Origin: Cristatella mucedo
Taxonomy: Eukaryota; Bryozoa; Phylactolaemata; Cristatellidae
Direction of reading: 5' to 3'
Assembly: GCA_009760855.2 (NCBI GenBank)
Contig: WPIO01000020.1
Location: forward strand, 5,527,501-5,591,500
DNA: 64,000 bases
Positions within the stretch are counted from its first letter, which is position 1; each line of letters starts with the position of its first letter. Below are positions 48,154-58,837 of this stretch, in pieces. Under the pieces are notes generated by a model, which saw only the letters and a program-made list of their open reading frames with translations, was not told where the DNA came from and did not search any database. The translations under genes and the position numbers were made by a program.

Positions 48154-48369
48154 ATGTCTGAAACATTTCAACCTGGGTTCAAGAGGCAGCACTCAACTGA
48201 AACTGCTCTCCTTCGTGTTAATAATGACATTCTGTGTATAAACGATGACGGAAATGTCAACGCCCTAGCTCTGCTAGATCTTTCAGCTACCTTTGACATC
48301 GTCTATCATGATGTCCTACTTGCACGATTTAGGACAACCGTTGGTCTTGCAGGCGGGGCCCTGGCGTGA
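48154..48369 (+). pseudogene. LINE-A RT motifs before the SINE insertion
   Basis: FQPGFKRQHSTETALLRVNN and LALLDLSATFDIVYHDVLLA are RT motifs 1-A. The frame is lost at ALA, where a short deletion removes the FKS of WFKSYLSD. Confidence 0.88.
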
Positions 48370-48444
48370 ATACTTGTCTGATCGCGTTCTATCCGCATCG
48401 TATGTGCTTCAGGTCTCACCCACGAGACGGGTCACCCGTGAAGT

Positions 48445-48612
48445 TGGTGAGCCGTGACGTCACACTGGGGAAGACGGTTGTTTTCACGAACTCGGTCCCG
48501 AGGTCATGGATTCGATTCCTGCGGTGGGCGATTCTTTATCGCCACTGCAAGCGGTGGTGATAGCCGTAAAGGCTTTCCTGTGGCTATACAAAAGGAGGCT
48601 GTTTAATCAGCT
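48445..48612 (+). mobile_element. SINE-2 copy nested in LINE-A
   Basis: This is the most complete SINE-2. Head GGTGAGCCGTGACG; the ACACTGGGGAAGACGG A-box region; B box GATTCGATTCC (48509-48519); GCGGTGGGCGATTC; then the body ACTGCAAGCGGTGGTGATAG, CCGTAAAGGC, CTGTGGCTATACAAAAGG, GCTGTTTAATCAGCTAGG. The insertion splits the LINE-A RT region, with a possible 3-bp target duplication (AAG at 48441-48443 and 48618-48620). It is therefore younger than that LINE copy. Confidence 0.92.
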
Positions 48613-48819
48613 AGGATAAGACCCTCAAGGGTCTGTCCTCGGTCCATTGCTGTTCTCTATTACAACACTCAACCTCTGGAAAAAGTTATTAAGGCCCGTG
48701 GTATAGGATATTACTTTTTTTCCGACGATACTCAACTGTATTATTAGTCATTCTAACCGTCGGAATCAGCTGCAGCAAATGGTATACGGTATGCTTGCCT
48801 TGCCGAAATTCTATCCTGG

Positions 48820-49077
48820 ATGGTGGAAAACTTCTTCAAACTAAATGATAATAGAACTGCACTGTTGCTCACATGCAACCCTAAGCGCGTGGCTGGACTA
48901 TACGGCATTTCTCTTCTAATAGGTGATGCTTATATACGACCATCACCACGTGCTAGAAATGTAGGTGTGATTTTTTTGATAGCTAAAAAATGTTTTAAAA
49001 GCCTCATTCGGAATACTGCTTCTTTAGCTATTCATCGCGTCCAATCCCTATCCAAGGTATGGAGCTGTCTTCTATGA
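48820..49077 (+). pseudogene. LINE-A RT, segment after the catalytic box
   Basis: VENFFKLNDNRTALLLTCNP and RPSPRARNVGVIF match the other copies. The frame ends at a stop after SLSKVWSCLL. Confidence 0.88.
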
Positions 49078-49258
49078 TGGCTTGACAAAAATAATCTAGC
49101 TCCTAACTTCTCTCTCGGCTTGATAATTATAGTTTCCTTTTGGCTGGGCTACCAAAAAAAGCAACTAGGCCAGTGCAAATAATTATGAATATGGCCCAAA
49201 GCCTAGTTTTCAAGTCCCGGAGGCTCGACCATGTGTCTCCTTTGCTAAAAGAGCTAGG

Positions 49259-49474
49259 ATGGCTGCAGTTAATCAACGGATACAGAGCAAAGACCTTATG
49301 CTGATCCACAAGGCCCGCCACGACTGGGCTCCTTCGTGCCAAACTGAACTGCTGCACCAGCTTCAGCTTCCTCGCGCCCTCACAACCGGTGTGAACAATA
49401 AATTAGGTGTTCCATTCTTCTGCTTAAAACCTATTGGCGGCAGAAGCTTTAGCTCTGCAGGTCCTACACTGTAG
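49259..49474 (+). pseudogene. LINE-A C-terminal fragment
   Basis: QLPRALTTGVNNKLGVPFFC then LKPIGGRSFSSAGPTL matches the family C-terminus. A stop replaces the codon after PTL. Confidence 0.85.
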
Positions 49475-49744
49475 AACTTTTTTCGACGTATCTTAGACAG
49501 CGACAAATACTCTCCAGACGCCGACTAGAGCTTATCCTTTCCAGCGGTCCCGAGCTGCTAATGCCATGCCACTCACTACCTCAGCTGTTCTCCTTACTCT
49601 GCTATACTTCCCACTTTCTATTTTTGCACGAGAAGAAGTCTGTAGGCAACCAGATGCACACCAAAAGCCGCTTAGGCTGCGAGTGAGCTATACAAAATTC
49701 TATGCGTAACACTTACATGATTTTTGCGGCTTTGTGGAGTCACA

Positions 49745-49830
49745 GAGTAAATATACTGGTAAACCTTGTCTTGACTTCTGTAACTCACTGCTCGCTGCTC
49801 TATCAGCATTTGTAATCAGGCGTTTGTACC
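49745..49830 (+). mobile_element. LINE-B fragment
   Basis: The frame reads CLDFCNSLLAALSAFVIRRL, the LINE-B C-terminal motif. It abuts the 3' end of the LINE-A copy and breaks off at about 49828 where the GC-rich block starts. Confidence 0.75.
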
Positions 49831-50345
49831 CTCGTGTGGGCGGAGCCACTGACATTCGATATATCTGGCTGGGCGACGCCTTGCCCCGGAAGGGCAAAGC
49901 CTGGGGTCAGCTCCCAGAGGCCAGAGGAACGGAGCTTGGGTCGGCGTGCTCGCTCTATTGCGGCGGAAGCTCTCGACGGAAGTAGACATCAGCTCGGTTT
50001 ATCCCAGAGTATTAAGCTAGCCGGATCTTGGACGGCGCCGGTTGTACAGGTGGAGCGAAGTCAGTGCAACGGTGGGGCTGCAGAAGCCGACTGCGAAACT
50101 AACACTTTCGCGTTAACACTTTCGCGTTGTTCGCGCTTTCGGCGTTATTTCGCGCCCCCGTAGTTTACCTGGCGTAGGACCATCCCCTGTAGACTTTTTT
50201 ATTTCTTCCCTTGTAGAGCGCATGCGTGTGTATTATACAAAGTGTTGTGCACTCAGTCGACCGCCAGTGAACCCTTGTTGCAGGAGGGCCCCGCGTAATG
50301 ACCAAGGGGGACGTAGTGGGAATAGGCAACCGTGAACTTGGCAAT
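49831..50345 (+). promoter_or_regulatory. GC-rich block; LTR-like or promoter-like
   Basis: It starts TGTGGGCGGAGCC right where the LINE-B text stops and is rich in G, C and CpG to about 50165. Features inside are a hairpin (GCCTTGCCC/GGGCAAAGC at about 49880-49902), two exact tandem copies of TAACACTTTCGCGT (50100-50127), and a perfect E2F-type site TTTCGCGC (50148-50155). After TTGGCA near 50345 comes ATATTTTGGCGACCC, which resembles the primer-site region that follows Gypsy-type LTRs. It is therefore either an LTR remnant that cut the LINE-B or a promoter for the RING gene downstream. I cannot decide. Confidence 0.35.
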
Positions 50346-50925
50346 ATTTTGGCGACCCTTGCAGTGACGAACATTTTAGCAACCTTCTTGATTTTTGAGT
50401 CGTAATTTGACCACAATGAATTATATTACCACAAACTTCACCAGTCTACATGCATAAAGTACCGCAATAAATAAACCACACACAGGTGTCGATTATATTA
50501 GTGTGGGCGAACAAGATTATGTCATGATTTATGACCTGGCCAGTATATAGGGCACCGGGGCTCCAACCCCAGTCAATGTCCTGGAGTAGACGTCTGCCGT
50601 GCTGTGAGTCCTAGAACTGCACGCGAGCTGCTGGGATCCTGTTGGCGAGTAGCCTGCATATCATCTGTCGTTTCAGCCGTAACATATGAGCTATCGTTGT
50701 ACTTTTTTTAAACCACGTTCTCTTTAGCACTGTGTGAAGAATATCGAACGCAGTGTTCCTATCTTTGACGCATTTTGAGCTTGAGGACTCTATCGCAACT
50801 AGAGACTTCACTAGCTAGCGTTTTTTATTGCGATCCTTTGAGCAGGTAGCCCCATTGGTTTTCATTCACGCTAATGGTTACTATTTATCCTATAGAAATT
50901 GAGCAGACATGTCATTTAATTTTAG
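50346..50925. other. no recognised gene
   Basis: A minus-strand 66-codon frame at 50611-50811 ends LANRIPAARVQF and is unassigned. An AATAAATAAA word sits at 50467. Confidence 0.35.
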
Positions 50926-51115
50926 GCCGCGTTGCGGAAGAATGTCAATCGAGAATTTTTGCTGCTTGCTCAAGGTTGGAAATTACAAGGACACTGCAGC
51001 TATGCCATGCAGGCATACTTTACATACCGATTGCCTGCCTATGTGGCTCAGAGTTAAACAAGGCTGCTCACTCTGCAGAGTTGATCTCGCTCCAGTTCAG
51101 CAGCCACAAAGTCTC
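50926..51115 (+). CDS. RING-finger exon (possible E3 ubiquitin ligase)
   Basis: The exon lies between a TTAATTTTAG acceptor (ending 50925) and an excellent GTGAGT donor (51116). The frame open from 50909 gives a RING-H2-like core: NFCCLL, then MPCRHTLHTDCLPMWLRVKQ, then CSLCRVDL. Counting from 50909 the ligands are C18 (or C19), C34, H36, H39, C42, C53 and C56, with the conserved Trp at 46. In the family this fold binds two zinc ions and recruits an E2 enzyme for ubiquitin transfer. The second expected ligand, three residues after the first Cys, is Leu (or Lys), so one zinc site looks incomplete. Either the gene has decayed or this is a variant RING. Other exons were not identified. Confidence 0.6.
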
Positions 51116-52970
51116 GTGAGTAGCATATCCAATGAAATGGTCTTTGCATGCATGCAGTGCGCTGTCGACTGTCAAAATTTGTTTGCCCGCCCATATCCTC
51201 ATATTTAAAGCTTGCGCTTACTGTACACTGATTTGAATTATCCTTGATTTCCGATGCTAGCAGTCTCAATCTGGTTCGCTTTCTAGTGAGTGATAGCCTT
51301 CATATGACAATTTTTTTTGAAAATGCCCACTACTCAGTAGGTAGACGATCCAGCTTTGCTGGAGTGAATTGCATGTTAGATACCTTTCCTTTTAATCAGC
51401 TTCCTCTATGCACAAGTAGCTTGACCCGTATGGCATCTAACTTACTAACGTCCGAAGAGTAACCTTGCAAACCTTTCAGAGCTGCCACACCACTTATCCG
51501 ACTAGCAAATCCACTTCTACTTTAATGATAGCCACACGATGTTAGTTTGACCATATACGTGCTCCTACCATAGGAAGATTATATGGATATACAGTTGCAT
51601 TAATATCAGAAAATGTTTATAGGGTGGCAATGGGCTTCGAATTAATTATAGGTAGTGCATTTCCCGACTTATGAATTTTGAATTCAGTTTTTCCTATTAG
51701 CTTTCTTGCCTCGGCAACCAGTCCTTCTCTGAAATATTAGTTCCAGTGGTTTAACTACATTTACCTTATTTTTTACAATTCCCCAATTTTTTTAATGTAT
51801 CCTCATGGTTAACACGATAACTTAATCGATGTGCATTACTTCAATAGTAAGTATTGACAAATAAATCTGCTGGAGGCTCTGTTCTAATGCGTGTGAATAA
51901 GGTGTTTTAAACACTGAGTCTTTGAATATGCTTGAATGACATTGTGGCAAATCAATTGCTTCAGAGATTATTAAAAAATAGACACATTTAAGGTGGCTAT
52001 TTAGAGTACTTTTTCATTTTGTCCTGTAGTCTCTAATTAATTGTAAGCATGCACTTTTTTGTCGTGCACATCTCAGAGCTGCAGCGATAAATACTTTGAT
52101 TTACGTTGTACGGCAATCGAATGGTCGCAGACTAAGTAATCTGGCTAATGAGCAGTGCACAGCATTCCTACCCAGAAATCTTTGGCGGCAGAGGCGAGTG
52201 CTCTGAGTGGGGGCACCTGTCCAGGCTTGCATATTACTCAGTCGACAACTGAGCACTAAATTGTTGCCTGCATGCTGTATTCACAGCGGCAGTGATGCCT
52301 TACGTTCCTCCTGTGCTTTTCTAGTCGGTCGCTGAACCTTGCCTCAGTGAGGACAGTGTCAAAGAAAAAAACCATAAGCGAAAATTGATGTACAAGGAAG
52401 GGCTGAAGGCACGTACACGGTAAGTTCGCTTGCGGCGATCATGAAATGCGTTGCCCTTACTTACTCGTCTCTCAAAGTTAAGCGACGAAAGACCAACTCC
52501 GCCTGTTGGGCTTCAGTTCGGCGTTACAGCATTCGTCTTTGCTTTGATCATGGCTGGGCTTTAAAGTACATCGTGCGAATGAGCAGGCTCTGCTTACTTA
52601 CTCGTTGAGAATTTTGACCACTGCAAGTCTCGAGGACAGCGATATGCGAACGTCATGTGGAGCTCAGAGCTGAGCTATTAATTGACTGCACTTTTCCCTG
52701 CAGCTTGCCTATGCTCTGACTCCTTCTATGCGCCTTCTGCCCTGGTGTCTGCATGGTACAGCCGTCTGAGCATATGGTCATGTTGTGGTGCCTTCGAGTT
52801 CCAGGCTGCTGCTTACACAGCCGTGCGCTCGTGTGCACGTTTGGTACTGATGACAAGTCTTTTTGTTTTACCTATACAACGGAGGCAGATGGAATCAGAT
52901 AGTAAATTCACATCTGAACGAACGTCATCATATTTTCTATCAGTACAGATTTTGGTTAAATTTAATTTTG
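51116..52970. other. no recognisable feature
   Basis: Possibly intron after the RING exon. Frames at 51244-51462 and 52682-52990 are unassigned. Confidence 0.35.
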
Positions 52971-52984
52971 AGGGAAGGAAATTG

Positions 52985-53160
52985 ATATAATTCCTGGAGA
53001 TCTTAAAGAAAATTGCCTATCAAATGAGTCATCCTACAAACCTAATTACATGTCTCTAAAGGAAGTGTTGTTTAAACTGATTAGTCAAGCTAGGCAATTT
53101 TTCTGTAATATTGCTGTGGAGTCCAAGCCTGATGACAAACGCAAGCGCTGGACGACCAAG
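52985..53160 (+). CDS. possible coding exon, unrecognised
   Basis: The open frame starts before the ATG at 53050 and gives a hydrophilic peptide containing LKENCLSNESSYKPNYMSLK and KPDDKRKRWTTKAVGSS, rather unlike the AT-driven noise around it. No domain is known to me. The acceptor (TTTGAG near 52970) is weak and the donor is unclear, so exon limits are guesses. Confidence 0.25.
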
Positions 53161-53344
53161 GCTGTTGGTTCTAGTCATGTATCAAGCAGTCCTTTATTGA
53201 TAGGCGTCTTGCTCTTTGACCTCAACGTTAATGAGTCTGCTAAATTGTCATTTTATTTACTAGATTTTAATTCTTATTAAAGAAACCACGAGATGCGTAG
53301 CATAATTTCATTTTACAAAATGTTTGTATTACATAGCTAGCTGG

Positions 53345-53875
53345 AAAGTATTTTGACGCTCACTTTTAGGTTCCGTCCTTTGGCTCTAGCCTGATTATTA
53401 GATCTACTCCACCCCACCAGGCCATGTATCCTACCAGCCACTTTTCGGAATCTAATTGTTTACCCATACCTCGTACGAACCTCAAATCCTTTATAGACTG
53501 TGAATTTATTTCGTATGTTCCCAAAGCTTGGAACTCACTCCGACTTCCATCACGACATTCTCTTACTTGACCATATTTTCTAAAAAAATTTAAAACAGCA
53601 CCTATTTAGGACAGCCTTTAGTGAGTACCTGCGATTTGTTTTTATGTGCTTATGCATGCTAGCACTGTTGCATTCTGCCACTAGCCATACTTGCATGCCG
53701 ACCCTGTGGATGTTACCTCCAACCATGTTATTCGTGTTGCTTATCACACATGATACCACTTACCATTCGATTATATTTCCTTTCAAGGAAATGTAAAGCA
53801 CCTAGAAAGAGGATGAGTTATCTGAGGTTGCTTTCTCAAGTGTATTACTATTGCAACTGTTATTCCTCTCTTTTT
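53345..53875 (+). mobile_element. LINE-B, C-terminus, 3' UTR and tail
   Basis: The coding text corresponds to TNLKSF, a SYVPKAWNSLRLPSRHSL stretch and a LKKFKTAPI stretch. It is followed by the 3' UTR (TTATGCATGCTAGCACTG, CATGCCGACCCTGTGGATG, CATTCGATTATATTTCC) and the tail CACCTAGAAAGAGGATGAG, TTGCTTTCTCAAGTGTATTA. This is one of the better 3' UTR copies. Confidence 0.9.
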
Positions 53876-54630
53876 GAGTCCGTATCATAATTCAATCTAA
53901 ACATGACAAATTTCCAAATTATTACGAACGATCTGAAAACCCATTGAGCAATTAAAAATTACAGAATTGTTTTCGATAAAGTTTTTTCTTATCCCCAGTT
54001 CAATTTCCGATCCTTCATTATTCATGCACGACTGACAGCTATCCATTTGGCCCTGAGATACCCGGGTCTCATAGGAATTTAGCTATAGATCTAATAGGTA
54101 ATAGATTATATTTAGCTATAGATTCATACTGCCATTCAGAATTTACGAGTTTAGCTTTGGGTTTTGGAAGTTATTAATCATGATACAAAAAATATTGATG
54201 ATTGATAGCAGCTTGAACAGACTCATTATTGAAGTTGTTAAATAAGCTGTCCGTTTGTATTAGCTGCATTGACATACTATCGCTATATTTCTCAATGTAG
54301 TTGACCGAAGATGCAAACGATGCTTTAAGAAAGAAACTTATTAACGTTGGGAAAAAACGTCTTAGTGAGAAAAGATATCCTTCTCCTGGTTGATCTAGAT
54401 AAAATATTCTGCAGAATATGTGTCATAAAATGACCAATGCCATTAAGAATACAGTTTTAGCAGCTTCTGAAACTCAAAGCAGGTACAACCCATGTAAAAT
54501 GCAATGGCATGACTCTCGAGATGGCAGGGAAGACTTAATTTTTCTACAATCAGTTACCTCGAGTGTTTTCCAGCAACGGCATTTCAACTGCAGACCGGTA
54601 CTAGAGTACAGAAAAGCATCGGTCCCACCT
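53876..54630. other. no recognisable feature
   Basis: The 74-codon frame at 54418-54642 runs into the SINE and is unassigned. Confidence 0.35.
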
Positions 54631-54800
54631 GGTGAGCCGTGATGGCACATTAGGTAAGGCGGGTGCTTTTTACGACATCGGTCCAAAGGTAGTAGTATCG
54701 ATTCCTGCTGTTAGCGATTCTCTATCGTAGCTTTCAGCTGTGGTGACAGAAATAATGGTCTTCTGTTGCTAAACAAAATTAAGCTGTCAAATCAACTCGT
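54631..54800 (+). mobile_element. SINE-2 copy
   Basis: Head GGTGAGCCGTGATGGCACAT with TAGGTAAGGCGGGTGC, then ACATCGGTCC. The B-box-like word GTATCGATTCCTGC follows, then GTTAGCGATTCTCTATCG, TGTGGTGACAG, and TTCTGTTGCTAAACAAAATT. It is complete in layout with moderate divergence. Confidence 0.88.
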
Positions 54801-55815
54801 TTTTTCCTCAGAAGTTCATTGACCTCATTTTTGTACGTAGCCCTAGCTAAAGCCGCACCTTAAAATGCAAGGTTTGCGAGATCCGGATTCTTTTCTTGGA
54901 ATCTTAAACGAACACTTTTTCAATATTCCAGCCTTTTGCTTTTAAATTGCTGATTCGCGATGTTGTATAAATCTAGGTACCCAGTACTTTTAAATGGCCC
55001 TTGTGGAGATAGGTCCCTATGCTCAGCTTGGTTGTAGCTCAGCCTTATTAAGACATGGATCTGAAAGCTGAAACGAAAACTTAGCCAGACTACAGCTGAC
55101 AGCCAATCACAGCCAGTTTTCTTACCCTGGAACCGATTTGGAAGGAGCAAAACGTAGAAACGCAAACACTAGGAGAAGCAAGCTGGCATGACAGCACGTC
55201 TCTGGCATTGCTTTATTGGCCTCAGCCAGCTTTTTATCTTTTACCTATTGAGCTGCAGAGGAGAGGTTTAGGGTTAAAGATACTTCGGTCCCGGTTAGGG
55301 ATCGTAATCGTTGGTCCATTAACAAGGCAGAATGGCATGTGTAACCTGTTCAATGACTTTTACGTGCACCAATCATCATTTTACTAAAGCATTAGATGCC
55401 ACAATAGTTAAATGCAGCGGAAACACGTGCGAACGGCCTCCGGAGTAAGAATAGAATTTCCGGCTTATATTGCTTCGCTAGTCATAGATACCTCAGATTA
55501 GGCAGAGTTTTATGAAAATTTTTCTTTTGCTACGACTCGGTAAAAGAGTACATAATGCCATTCAAGATAAATGTTCAACTTCTTCCAGTTTTCCTTTCGC
55601 CCACGCGATTTCTTGAAAATGTGCTTATTGCTGCCACATTTTTGTAATTTCATTACTATTCCGTTGATAACCAACAAGTTGTAATGTGTATATATGTGTA
55701 GTAAATATGAGGATAATATGTTCTCTATAAATATTACCTGCAGTTCTTTGCCAGTAGTGCATTTAAGCTATTTACCACGATTCTTTACGATTACAATCCA
55801 TTTAATTTTTTCCAG
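54801..55815. other. no recognised gene; probable intron 5' of the next exon
   Basis: The minus-strand 81-codon frame at 54920-55165 has no domain. Nothing else seen. Confidence 0.35.
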
Positions 55816-56002
55816 GGAAGATAAGAACCTCAAAGGAATCAAGACTTTGAAAGGAGACAATTCCAGATTGCTGCTACTGGAAATGTTGGCCAGCGAAAAA
55901 AGAGAAACACGCGACATAGCTGAAATTTGTTTGCGAATGGAGCTGATTAGCCATCCAAGAATTCCTGAGGTTGCATTTAATTCGGAAACCCAAAAATTAT
56001 GA
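55816..56002 (+). CDS. terminal coding exon of an unrecognised gene
   Basis: A strong acceptor (TTTAATTTTTTCCAG, ending 55815) is followed by an open frame of about 61 codons ending TGA at about 56000-56002. It is charged and helix-like: EDKNLKGIKTLKGDN, then SRLLLLEMLASEKRETRDIA, then ISHPRIPEVAFNSETQKL. AATAAA lies at about 56068-56073. The frame upstream of the acceptor turns hydrophobic and AT-driven, as expected of an intron. I do not recognise the protein, and the upstream exons are not located. Confidence 0.5.
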
Positions 56003-56065
56003 TGAAGTACCAGCAGCAGTTTTACAAATAACCTTTCCTGGAGTGAAATTACAAGTTATTTTATA

Positions 56066-56074
56066 AAAATAAAC
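56066..56074 (+). terminator. poly(A) signal for the 55816 exon
   Basis: AAAATAAAC lies about 65 bp past the stop codon, at a normal distance for a short 3' UTR. Confidence 0.45.
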
Positions 56075-56889
56075 ATCAGTGAAAGTTGTATCTTCTATTA
56101 GCTTGCACGTGTATGCAAAAATCCAAAGGAAAGCTCACAGAGGCACTAGCGAGTTACGTTAGAGGAGCTGGTGGGTGGGGCTATAATCAAGGTGAGCTGC
56201 CATATGTCAGAACCACCGCCTTGAGACTACCAAGTAGCTATTCAATTCCTTGCCGGTTCAAACTCTAGATATTGCCACGGCTAAGTAAAAATTAAGCACG
56301 AAGCGTAACGTGTTAGTTCGATACATTAGCCGTGATATTTCTTCTAATTCTTGGAAATCATCTATTACCACGGAAGGAAATTGACCATTTTATGCACTTT
56401 CAGTAGATGTTATCTGTCGGTTTCTCACTGTTCAGCTCCAGTATCAGGCACCATGGATTGTGCGTTGCGTGTATGAGACAGACATTTAGTTTGACAAATA
56501 TTATTATGTTGCTGAGTACGTTAATAAAAATCCTTAAGTAAAATATTTCATATCAAAATCCACGTTGGGTGGAGTTTAATTTACTAATTTGTGTTATTGT
56601 TTTTATTCATAGCCATATTTCAAATGAACGGAGTTGAAAGCTGCTAGCCTGTATCTCAGCCAGCCGCGATGATGTACCTTAATATGCCAAACCTCAACCA
56701 AATTTAACGCGACTTACGTATGAGAAGTGACGTGGGATTTGTTTATTCGTTTTTCGAGAAAAATGCGTTGAACACAAGTCCTCCAAATGGGCCGTCCTTA
56801 AGCCGATACTTTAGAAGCTTAGATAAAATACAAAGGCCCTTGCGAATAATTCCCCAGTTTTTCCTCTTCCTTTAGTGTCACAGGCAACA
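56075..56889. other. no recognisable feature
   Basis: Nothing gene-like or repeat-like seen. Confidence 0.4.
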
Positions 56890-57245
56890 TCTGGACGAAA
56901 ACCAAAGACCGTTGGCGACAGAAGCTTTAGCTCTGCAGGTCCTAGACTGTGGAACTCGCTTCCGCAATTCTTACGCAAAGACAACTACTCTCCTACTTCC
57001 GACTATGGCTCATCCTTTTCAGTGGTCCTGAGCTGCTACTTTCATGCTACTCACTACCTCAACTTCTCTCATGACTCTGTTATGCTTCTCATTTTCTCTT
57101 TGCTGCGTGAGACGAAGTCTGCTGGGTACCGAATGCGTACCGAAAACCGCTTAGGCTGTGTGTGCGTTATCCAAAACTCTCCTGCGTAACACTCACATGG
57201 TCTTTATGACTTTTTGGAGTTCAGACGGAGAAACATTACATTACA
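56890..57245 (+). mobile_element. LINE-A, short 3' copy with pentamer tail
   Basis: This is a 350-bp 5'-truncated copy. Its coding frame from 56875 reads KTVGDRSFSSAGPRLWNSLP, LRKDNYSPTSDYGSSFSVVL, and ends QNSPA at the family stop, so the C-terminus is intact. The 3' UTR ends GGAGAAACATTACATTACAG, showing the ACATT repeat tail. Confidence 0.95.
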
Positions 57246-58460
57246 GTGGCTACGATGCCTAGATAAATGATCAGACAGTGGTTCATCAACTTTTAAGAGC
57301 AGCAATTTTCCGTCTCTCAAAAATGCCCAACACAACGTAGGAAAGATTTTTCCGCGATGCGTTTGCAGCTTACGGTCTCAAGACGGATCAAAAGTTTCCA
57401 CCGTTGTGTTGCACTTGCAGCAAACGATGGCCCATGGGTTACCGCGACCTAAATTCTGTCTCCTATTATTGACGATAATCTAAGGGTAGTGCTTACCATT
57501 CAAATTTCGTTTTAAAGCCTACCTTATATCCATTCCCGATTGCAGGAATGTTAACTTACATTACAAAACTCTTACAAGAAACACCAGTATATTCCAGGAT
57601 GGCGAAATATAACATCAACCCCCATAACGGTTGGCGAGCTTAACTAGAGGGTATCAGGTGAGTGAATGCAAGCCTCTGCTTAGCATAGAGTTAACCAACG
57701 CAACAACAGAGTGCCAAAATTATATTACCGAATAAGACCTCCAGGCGAACAGGAAAATATGTTCTCGGTGTGACAATAAACCTATTGAAAATGAGTGCAG
57801 ACATTGCGTTTCATGCAAACTCACCGTGACCAGTCGTCCACTAACCTTCTAGAGCCAAATTACCAACATTGGAACAGGTGATAGGTCGAGAAGAAATTGG
57901 ACGAGCTTAGATTAGTGCCCACTCTAAAATTAGAATTATTACTTAATAAAATATCTCATGTCACTCTGCTATTCTGGTATTGGCTGCTGCTGGTCACTAT
58001 TGAAAAGTGCAAACGAAACGCTGCAGCCCATTGATAGCAGGAATCTTTGGCATGCGACTAAGACTGCGATTGGATACTTCGAATTACCCGTGAAGAACTA
58101 ACTCCGCAAGGTAAGATTCTGAAAACCTAATAATCATCTTGCAAACTTTTCTGTGAATATTAATATTTAGAAGTAATTTAACCTGTGTAGGAACTTGTTG
58201 TCGGAGTCTCCGATTCATAGGAACTTTCGACTCTAAATCTTATCATTCAGAGTAGCTATAACATTTTAGTGCTAAAACGTGAGCACCAGTTGACAGAAAG
58301 CATGTAATCTAAGGAAATTCCTGATATTATAATAATATATCTACCACGAAACTATTGTACTTTGGTAAGTGATTGAAATTTGAAAGCTGATTGATTCATT
58401 GACAATACGTCGTTTGCGTGGTGTCTCGTGAAAACATGGTCAATATTAATTCTCTTTAGA
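57246..58460. other. no recognisable feature
   Basis: No LINE, SINE or domain text found. Confidence 0.4.
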
Positions 58461-58462
58461 TA

Positions 58463-58515
58463 TCGCTTCAAGAGATTTAATACCCAAAAATCGCTTCAAG
58501 AGATTTAATACCCAA
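58463..58515 (+). repeat. 28-bp tandem duplication
   Basis: TCGCTTCAAGAGATTTAATA plus CCCAA occurs at 58463 and again at 58491 with no mismatch over 25 bases. This is a recent local duplication. Confidence 0.95.
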
Positions 58516-58837
58516 CCTTACCAACATACGGGATATTAAGGTTAGAAACTGTGAGAATTAGTAGGCTTAGTTTTGAAAGTTATAGCGAACACCTATGAAT
58601 AGCCACAGTTTAATAAGACCTCTTGCTAGTTAAATACAAAGAGTCTGGCATGTGTATACCCTCGAGGCACGCAGAAAGAACTCTAGTTTTCAGGACGAAG
58701 GAAAACCTGAAGAAAAAAATGTGATATTGGCACAAACTTATAAAATGCGCGAAATTTGCAAGTAGCATTTGTAGATGGAAGTGAGTTTTTATTTTTGTGC
58801 GTCAGAGAAGCTGGCTCGATAACCAAAGGATTTAATA

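Larger units (their letters stand above)
47260..49740 (+). mobile_element. LINE-A, long decayed copy with a SINE inside
   Basis: By eye it parallels the 60-64 kb element from the post-endonuclease part (GATACTACACCCTCAGTGAAG near 47342 against GATACCCTCACTGATGCG near 61076), through the RT, to the 3' UTR ending TTTTGCGGCTTTGTGGAGTC (49722-49741). A SINE-2 copy at 48445-48612 interrupts it between GTCACCCGTGAAG and ACCCTCAAGGG. It has numerous stops, and the RT box reads FFSDD. Confidence 0.92.

Noticed and set aside
49835-49925. An HDV-like self-cleaving ribozyme around GGCTGGGCGAC
   Set aside because: The word resembles part of the ribozyme core and a hairpin follows, but the space upstream is too short for the P2 and P3 strands and the catalytic C segment is not found.
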